A DNA stretch of 64,000 bases. Origin: ZC4RG17 sp036380875. GTDB lineage: Bacteria > Actinomycetota > Acidimicrobiia > Spongiisociales > ZC4RG35. The stretch lies in contig DASVDX010000035.1 of assembly GCA_036380875.1 (NCBI GenBank), forward strand, positions 62,001-126,000, in the 5' to 3' direction. The first letter of the stretch is position 1. Each line of letters begins with the position of its first letter. The translations under genes and the position numbers were made by a program. The notes under the pieces were generated by a model. The model was not told the DNA's origin and did not search any database. It saw only the letters and a list, made by a program, of their open reading frames with translations. This document shows positions 58,783 to 64,000 of this stretch, piece by piece.

Positions 58783-61490
58783 GGTTCGACCGTCCCTGGG
58801 TGCTCGTCGCCATTCCGCTCGCCGTCGCTCTGGTCTGGTTCGTAGCTACCCGCGGCAAGCGCACCGTCCCCTCCCGCCAGCATCGGTGGGCGGTCGCCGC
58901 CCGCTCGGTGGCAGTGGTCCTCTTGGTCGTGGCCGCCTCCGGTCCGCACTTCGAGCGCTCGGTCGCCACCCGGTCCGTCCTGTTCATGGTGGACCGGTCC
59001 GAATCGATCGGCGCTGAGACGCGGGCAGCCCAGGAGGATTTCCTGCGGGCCGCCCTGGACGAGGCACAGCCGCCGACCCGGGCGGGCATCGCCGTTTTCG
59101 GGGCCGACGTGCGTCTCGACCGGGCTGTAGGTCCCGTCAGGCCCTTCGACGGCATCCGCACCGAAGTGGACGGCAGCGCCACTGACCTGACGACCGCCCT
59201 CACCGCGGCCGCTTCGCTACTGCCATCGGAGGGATCGCGCCGGGTCGTGGTATTGACCGACGCAGTGCCGACCTCGGGAGGGCTGGCGGCGGCGGCCGAG
59301 CAACTCGCCGACGACGGCATCGCCGTGGACTTCGTCGCCTTCGACGCCGCTCACTCGGCCGACGTGATGGTGGAGACCGTTCGGGTCCCGGCGACGGCTC
59401 GGGTGGGCGACTCGACCGAAGTGACGGCGGTTCTGCGCTCCAACGTGGCCACCGAAGCGACCGTGCGCTTTTTGTCTCGCAACGGCGAGGAGCATCTCGA
59501 AACCGTCCAACTGGACCCGGGGACCACCGAGGTGTCGGTCGACGTCGCCAACCCGGAGGCAGGATTTCAGATCGTCGACGTGACCGTCGACGCCTCGGTG
59601 GACACCCGGCCCGAGAACGACGTCTCCGCCGGGGTGTACCGGGTCATCGGCCCTGCCCGGGTGGCAGTTGTCGAAGGAGTCGAAGGCGACGGGGACGAGC
59701 TCGCTCGCGCTCTGGAGGCGAGCGGATTGGGAGTCGACCTGCGCGCCTCCGTGCCGGACGAAGAAGAGCTCCTGTCCTACGACGCCGTCGTCCTCGTCAA
59801 CTACCCACGCCCCACCGACGCCGAGGGGACGGCGCTCCAGGCGTACGTCGAGGACCTCGGCCGGGGGCTGGTGGTCGTAGGAGGCGATCGGGCTTACGGC
59901 ATGAGCGACTACCACGAAAGCCCGATCGAGCGGGTGCTGCCCGTCTCCTCCAATCCCGACGACCTGGTCCGCCGCCAACCGGTCGCCGAAGTCCTCGTGA
60001 TCGATTCTTCGGGCTCGATGGGGGCGTGCCACTGCCGGCAGGGCAACTTCTCCGAGGGAGGGGTGGTGAAGACCGACATCGCCAAAGCAGGCGCCGCCGC
60101 CGCCGTCGAAGCGCTTTCCCCGGAAGACAGCGTCGGCGTAGTCGCTGTCGCCGGTGGAGCCGAGTGGGTGCTGCCGCTGCAGCCGAAACCGGACCCGCTG
60201 ACTGTCGAGGAGGCTCTGGCGCCCATCGCACCCAACGGAGACACGGAACTGGCCCGTGGCCTGAGCGCCGCTCTCGAGGAGTTGCAGAAGGTCGACGGGG
60301 CACTGCGGCACATCGTGTTGTTCACCGATGGATGGGATCCCAACGAAGCGAATCTCCTGCCGATGGCTCGCCAGATCGCCGACGCCGGCGTGACCCTCTC
60401 GGTCCTCGGCACGGGCGAAGGCCCCGGTTCCACGCTTCGTCGGATGGCGGACGTCGGCGGAGGCCGTTTCTACGCCGGAGAGGATCTCGCCTCGGTGCCG
60501 GAGATCTTCGTCGAGGAAACCCTCACCGCGGCCCGAGGCCTCATCAACGAGGGCACCTTCGTGCCGGCCCTGGCGGCACCCTCGCCGGTCACCGCCGGGC
60601 TCACCGAAGCGCCGCCGCTCCTCGGCTACGTGGCGACAAAGGCCAAGCCCACCGCCTCGGTCGCCCTCCAGATCGGCCCCGGCGACCCGCTCCTGGCCAC
60701 CTGGCAGCGCGGCCTGGGACGGGCCACTGCCTGGACCTCCGACGCCACTGCCCGCTGGTCGTCGGGGTGGGTTACATGGGAGGGCTTCGTCGATTTCTGG
60801 GGCACCCTGGTGCGAGACGTCCTGCCCGCTGGCCGCGACACCCCTCCGGAGGTGACCATCGGAGAAGGCACGCTGGCCGTGGAACTCGATGCAGGGGAAC
60901 CCGTGCTGGGAGCGGCGGCGGTGGCGCGGGTGCGCATGCCCGACGGCGAAACCCAGGTGATCCCCCTCACCCAGACTGGCGAATCGAACTTTGCCGGCAC
61001 CGTTTCCGCCACCGAGCCGGGCCCGTATTGGGTGGCAGTCACCCTCGAGCGACCCGACGGCTCGAGCTTCACCTCTTCGGCCGGAGCCGTGTCGGGCTAC
61101 GCCGAGGAGTTCGCCTTCCGCCAGCCCGATCTGGCCACGATCAACGCCATCGCCGCCACCACCGGCGGAAGGGTGGGGATCGAGCCCGCCCAGGCGTTCG
61201 ACGAGGCACCCGCCCGCGGGGCTGCCCTTCTGCCGATGGCGGCGTGGCTCACGCTCGCCGCGCTCGCCCTGTTCCTCCTCGACGTGGCGCTGCGACGACT
61301 GGCATTCTCCTCCGAGGACGTGGAGGACTGGCGGGAAGGGCTCGTGACCGAGCGGCGGCGGGAACGGCGTCGCGTTGAAGAGGTGCTCGCCGAAGCTCAG
61401 CAGGCGGCGGCCCCACCACCGGTCGTGTCCGGCTCGGAGACCCTCGAACGGCTCATGCGCCGGAAACACGGCAAGCCAAGAGGGCAGTAG
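58779..61490 (+). CDS. Large membrane protein with two VWA-type domains
   Basis: The 903-residue protein has two N-terminal membrane helices. A first VWA-like domain starts LFMVDRSESIGAETRAAQ near residue 68. A glutamine amidotransferase-like fold follows (YDAVVLVNYPRPTDAEG, GRGLVVVGGDRAYG near residue 367). A second VWA domain has the full MIDAS motif VIDSSGSMGACHCRQG near residue 408 and LFTDGWD near 515. A final helix (AAWLTLAALALFLLDVALRRL) and a basic tail end it. The ACHCRQG insertion with two cysteines right after the MIDAS is unusual. It closes the eight-gene unit. Confidence 0.85.
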   Translation: MRFDRPWVLVAIPLAVALVWFVATRGKRTVPSRQHRWAVAARSVAVVLLVVAASGPHFERSVATRSVLFMVDRSESIGAETRAAQEDFLRAALDEAQPPTRAGIAVFGADVRLDRAVGPVRPFDGIRTEVDGSATDLTTALTAAASLLPSEGSRRVVVLTDAVPTSGGLAAAAEQLADDGIAVDFVAFDAAHSADVMVETVRVPATARVGDSTEVTAVLRSNVATEATVRFLSRNGEEHLETVQLDPGTTEVSVDVANPEAGFQIVDVTVDASVDTRPENDVSAGVYRVIGPARVAVVEGVEGDGDELARALEASGLGVDLRASVPDEEELLSYDAVVLVNYPRPTDAEGTALQAYVEDLGRGLVVVGGDRAYGMSDYHESPIERVLPVSSNPDDLVRRQPVAEVLVIDSSGSMGACHCRQGNFSEGGVVKTDIAKAGAAAAVEALSPEDSVGVVAVAGGAEWVLPLQPKPDPLTVEEALAPIAPNGDTELARGLSAALEELQKVDGALRHIVLFTDGWDPNEANLLPMARQIADAGVTLSVLGTGEGPGSTLRRMADVGGGRFYAGEDLASVPEIFVEETLTAARGLINEGTFVPALAAPSPVTAGLTEAPPLLGYVATKAKPTASVALQIGPGDPLLATWQRGLGRATAWTSDATARWSSGWVTWEGFVDFWGTLVRDVLPAGRDTPPEVTIGEGTLAVELDAGEPVLGAAAVARVRMPDGETQVIPLTQTGESNFAGTVSATEPGPYWVAVTLERPDGSSFTSSAGAVSGYAEEFAFRQPDLATINAIAATTGGRVGIEPAQAFDEAPARGAALLPMAAWLTLAALALFLLDVALRRLAFSSEDVEDWREGLVTERRRERRRVEEVLAEAQQAAAPPPVVSGSETLERLMRRKHGKPRGQ

Positions 61491-61509
61491 ACGATCGGAT
61501 AGGCCGGTT

Positions 61510-61515
61510 TAGGAT
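61510..61515 (+). promoter_or_regulatory. Candidate -10 for leaderless membrane-protein gene
   Basis: TAGGAT lies eight bases before GTG 61524; no ribosome site is present. It sits inside the small dyad GGCCGGTTTAGGATGACCGGCC (arms GGCCGGT and ACCGGCC), which may be an operator. Confidence 0.4.
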
Positions 61516-61523
61516 GACCGGCC

Positions 61524-62378
61524 GTGGACACCGGAGCCGCCTCCGTGCAGGAGGCAAAACGTCCGCGGACCTCCAACGGGTTCGTCCTCACGTCGGCTTT
61601 CGCCTCTGCAGTGGGCGTGGTCGTCGCCGTCCTGATCTACCACCTGGGACTCGCCATCGCCGGGGCGATAGCCGACCGCGCCCCTGTGCTGTACCACAAC
61701 GAAGTCACGTTCCGGGCCGCCGGCTCGGATCTCGCCTTCGGAGGCGGGACGGCGCTGTCGCTGATCGCCGGAGCCGTGTTCCTCACTCTGTACCCGGCAT
61801 CCCGCCGCTACGACGCGGCCCGTCTCACCGTCTTGTGGATCGTGCTCCACTGCTTCCGCCAGGGCTTCACGCCCCTCGCCGGGCTGCCCTTCTCCGAAGA
61901 CTCCAACCTGTCCAGTGCCTTCGACACCTTCGACCTGCCTGCCGGCCTCGAACTGGTCGTGTCGGCAGCCGGGATCGTCGGGCTCCTGTCGGTGGCGCTC
62001 GCCTCCGCTCCCGCCTTCCTGGCCTATGCCCACCACCAGTCGTTGATCTCGACTCCGGCTGCCCGGGCCCGCTTCACCGCCAAGGTGGCACTCATCCCGG
62101 GTGTCGTCGGGCCCCTCCTCGCCGTGCCGGTGTTCCTGCCCGATGGCGGCACCGGCCTCGTTCCCTCCCTTCCGTTCCTCGGTCTCTTCACGGTGGCGAC
62201 GGTGTTGGCCGCTCTCGGCACCCGGACCGTGCGAATAGGAGACCAGCGGGAAGCGTTGGGATGGTCGTGGCTGCCTCTGGCGTGGCTGGTGTTCTTCGCG
62301 CTGGCGTCGCAACTGCTGCTGCGTCGCGGTCTGCTCATTCCGCCGTCACTCGACACCCCGTTCGTGGATTCCATGTAA
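61524..62378 (+). CDS. Seven-helix membrane protein of unknown function
   Basis: The 284-residue protein has about seven hydrophobic segments, the first AFASAVGVVVAVLIYHLGLA near residue 28-47 and the last LPLAWLVFFALASQLLL near 255. It has no motif that I recognise. The start is GTG 61524. Its stop codon forms part of the candidate -10 for moaB, so the genes are adjacent but may be transcribed separately. Confidence 0.7.
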   Translation: MDTGAASVQEAKRPRTSNGFVLTSAFASAVGVVVAVLIYHLGLAIAGAIADRAPVLYHNEVTFRAAGSDLAFGGGTALSLIAGAVFLTLYPASRRYDAARLTVLWIVLHCFRQGFTPLAGLPFSEDSNLSSAFDTFDLPAGLELVVSAAGIVGLLSVALASAPAFLAYAHHQSLISTPAARARFTAKVALIPGVVGPLLAVPVFLPDGGTGLVPSLPFLGLFTVATVLAALGTRTVRIGDQREALGWSWLPLAWLVFFALASQLLLRRGLLIPPSLDTPFVDSM

Positions 62379-62381
62379 CGT
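62376..62381 (+). promoter_or_regulatory. Candidate -10 for leaderless moaB
   Basis: TAACGT overlaps the preceding stop codon and ends eight bases before ATG 62390. No Shine-Dalgarno sequence is seen. Confidence 0.35.
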
Positions 62382-62389
62382 CCGCTTCG

Positions 62390-62875
62390 ATGGCTGACTG
62401 GATAGCCCACGTCGTCACGGTGTCCGACGGCGTGTACCACGGGACCCGAGCCGACGACTCGGGCGACGCCCTGGCTGAGATGCTGGCCGAGGCGGGGGCG
62501 GTTTCGGTGGGACGCACCGTCGTCCCCGACGAGAAAGACCAGATCAAAGAGGCGATCGTCGCCGCCGCCCGGGATGCCGACTTCGTCGTCACCACCGGTG
62601 GCACCGGATTCGGGCCCCGAGACGTCACCCCAGAGGCGACAGCCGAGATCATCGAACGTTCCGCACCGGGTCTCGTCCATCTCGTGCTGTCGGCCGGTAT
62701 CCAGTCGACGCCCATGGCGGCGCTCTCTCGTCCCGCCGCCGGCACGGTGGGGGCGTCGCTGGTCGTCAACCTTCCCGGCTCGCCCAGGGGCGCCACCGAG
62801 TCGCTGGCGGCAATCCTGCCGGTCCTGGACCACGCCCTCCAACTGCTAGGCGGAGACACGGAGCATCGGCGATGA
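62390..62875 (+). CDS. moaB: Molybdenum cofactor protein MoaB/MogA family
   Basis: The 161-residue protein has the MoaB/MogA fold. VVTVSDGVYHGTRADDSG is near residue 8, VVTTGGTGFGPRDVTPEAT near residue 65 and LVVNLPGSPRGATESL near 125. This family adenylates molybdopterin before metal insertion. Its stop overlaps the XdhC gene start by four bases, which ties it to molybdenum hydroxylase maturation. Confidence 0.92.
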   Translation: MADWIAHVVTVSDGVYHGTRADDSGDALAEMLAEAGAVSVGRTVVPDEKDQIKEAIVAAARDADFVVTTGGTGFGPRDVTPEATAEIIERSAPGLVHLVLSAGIQSTPMAALSRPAAGTVGASLVVNLPGSPRGATESLAAILPVLDHALQLLGGDTEHRR

Positions 62876-63969
62876 CTGCAGAACTCGAACGGATACTCGA
62901 CACGGCGGAGGAATGGCTCAGCCGAGGACTCGACTTCGCATTGGCCACGGTGGTGGGAGTGCGCGGCTCCACGTACCGCGGCCTCGCCGCCCGCCAGCTG
63001 GTCGGCGCCGACGGCCAGAGCGTCGGGACCGTGTCAGGGGGGTGCCTCGATCAAGACTTGCAGAGAGAAGCGGAGGAAGTGATCCGCCTCGACCGCCCCC
63101 GACTCGTGGAGTTCGACCTCACCGCCGACGATGAGGCGGTGTGGGGATGGGGCATCGGCTGCAACGGTGCCACCCGACTCGTCGTCGAGCCGCCCTCGTC
63201 GGTGGCCCGCCTGATCGAACAGGTGCGCCAGTCGGCGCGCCCCTTCGTCGTGGTGCACCACCTCGACGGCGACCGACTCGGTGAGCGCACCGTCGTCCGT
63301 CCCGGCGACGAAAGCCCCTACGGCGAGATCGCCGAACGGGCCGTGCACGAAGGCTGGCACCGGGTGACGGAAGCCGAGGGCGAGCAGGTGATGGTCGAGG
63401 TGATCGGTGCTCCACGGCGGCTGATCGTGTGCGGCGCCGGTCACGACGCCGCACCGGTCGTCAGGTTCGGGGCGGAGCTCGGCTACGAGGTGTGGGTCGT
63501 CGACGACCGGCGCCAGTTCCTATCCGAACAGCGCTTTCCCGAAGCTGCCCAACTGGTCCAGGTGCGGCCCTCCGAGCTTTCGCGGGCCGTCGACCTGTCG
63601 CCGTCGGCCTCGATGGTGATCATGACCCACAACTACATGCGCGACCTGGATTACCTCGACCAGGCCCTCGGCCGCCGTCTCGCCTACATCGGGGTGCTCG
63701 GGCCGGGCGAGAGACTGGAACGGCTGCTGAAGGACCTCGCCGACCGGGGCCGCTACCCGGACGAGCACGACCGGGCCGTGCTCCACGGCCCCGCCGGCCT
63801 CGACATCGGCGCCGAAGGGCCGGTGGAGATCGCCTGGTCGATCATGGGCGAGATCCTCGCCGTGCGCCGGGGCAAGAAGGGTGGTTTTCTGCGGGACCGC
63901 AAAGGTCCGGCGAGTCTGCGAGAGTACGATCCCCCGACTAGTCGAGCCACCGGAGAGCGGAGTAGATGA
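62872..63969 (+). CDS. XdhC/CoxI-family molybdenum hydroxylase maturation protein
   Basis: The 365-residue protein has the XdhC_CoxI domain (RGSTYRGLAARQLV, GTVSGGCLDQDLQREAEEV near residue 56) and a C-terminal Rossmann domain (IVCGAGHDAAPVVRFGAELG near 185, VWVVDDR). GVLGPGERLERLL lies near 275. Relatives bind Mo-cofactor and insert a sulfido ligand into xanthine dehydrogenase or CO dehydrogenase. ATG 62872 overlaps moaB by four bases, and the next gene overlaps its stop. Confidence 0.92.
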   Translation: MTAELERILDTAEEWLSRGLDFALATVVGVRGSTYRGLAARQLVGADGQSVGTVSGGCLDQDLQREAEEVIRLDRPRLVEFDLTADDEAVWGWGIGCNGATRLVVEPPSSVARLIEQVRQSARPFVVVHHLDGDRLGERTVVRPGDESPYGEIAERAVHEGWHRVTEAEGEQVMVEVIGAPRRLIVCGAGHDAAPVVRFGAELGYEVWVVDDRRQFLSEQRFPEAAQLVQVRPSELSRAVDLSPSASMVIMTHNYMRDLDYLDQALGRRLAYIGVLGPGERLERLLKDLADRGRYPDEHDRAVLHGPAGLDIGAEGPVEIAWSIMGEILAVRRGKKGGFLRDRKGPASLREYDPPTSRATGERSR

Positions 63970-64000
63970 AGATCCAACACGAGTTCACGGTCCAACGGCC
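63966..64000 (+). CDS. CoxG-like protein (3' partial)
   Basis: Only the first 11 codons are visible (MKIQHEFTVQR). The ATG overlaps the XdhC stop by four bases, which shows a real coupled start. The opening resembles CoxG/SRPBCC proteins (MKI-EFTV pattern), a usual neighbour of XdhC in CO dehydrogenase-type clusters. Identity is tentative. Confidence 0.5.
   Translation, partial: MKIQHEFTVQR

Overview
The window is GC-rich, densely packed bacterial chromosome. Many genes start with GTG or TTG, and stop and start codons often overlap (ATGA/GTGA). Several start codons follow a TAnnnT hexamer by 6-8 bases with no Shine-Dalgarno sequence. Together with the gene content (menaquinone genes, SbcCD, AMACR-type beta-oxidation genes, CoxG/XdhC at the right edge, ATP-type PEP carboxykinase) this suggests an actinobacterium, perhaps a relative of Acidimicrobiia. 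That placement is inference. I saw no rRNA, tRNA, insertion sequence, prophage or CRISPR array.

Left part (1-11758): a HerA-like ATPase cut by the window edge, an AAC(3)-type acetyltransferase, and a six-gene sugar operon (UlaABC-family PTS IIC/IIB/IIA, two SIS-domain proteins, NagA). Next come SbcD, SbcC and a NurA-like nuclease. HerA, Mre11/Rad50 and NurA are the archaeal end-resection set; here they flank the sugar operon.

11763-29348: a DMT exporter on the minus strand; a single-aptamer glycine riboswitch controlling full-length gcvP; a proline-rich protein with a CxxC tail; a gamma-carbonic anhydrase; a mannose-1-phosphate guanylyltransferase; a cytochrome c lipoprotein; menC and menD; and, convergently, murI, a MerR-like gene and menF. 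Then follow an SDR, a sufE/sseA divergent sulfur pair around a palindrome, and an acyl-CoA synthetase/lysA pair.

29440-42922: an AI-2E family transporter; a complete dipeptide-type ABC importer (binding lipoprotein, two permeases, two ATPases) with a very strong hairpin after the binding-protein gene; a translationally coupled AMACR / SDR / acyl-CoA dehydrogenase / 2-hydroxyacid dehydrogenase unit; and pckA.

42926-64000: thiamine pyrophosphokinase and an S9 peptidase (minus strand), an FtsH-like protease, a phosphofructokinase with unusual active-site motifs, and an NfuA-like scaffold. The most interesting block is 49518-61490: eight tightly packed genes joining an ABC-2 exporter, a membrane coiled-coil protein with 24 Gly-Gln repeats, a MoxR ATPase, a DUF58 protein and two large VWA membrane proteins. 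It looks like one envelope machine of unknown function. The window ends with a membrane protein, MoaB, XdhC and the first codons of a CoxG-like gene, probably the edge of a molybdenum hydroxylase locus.
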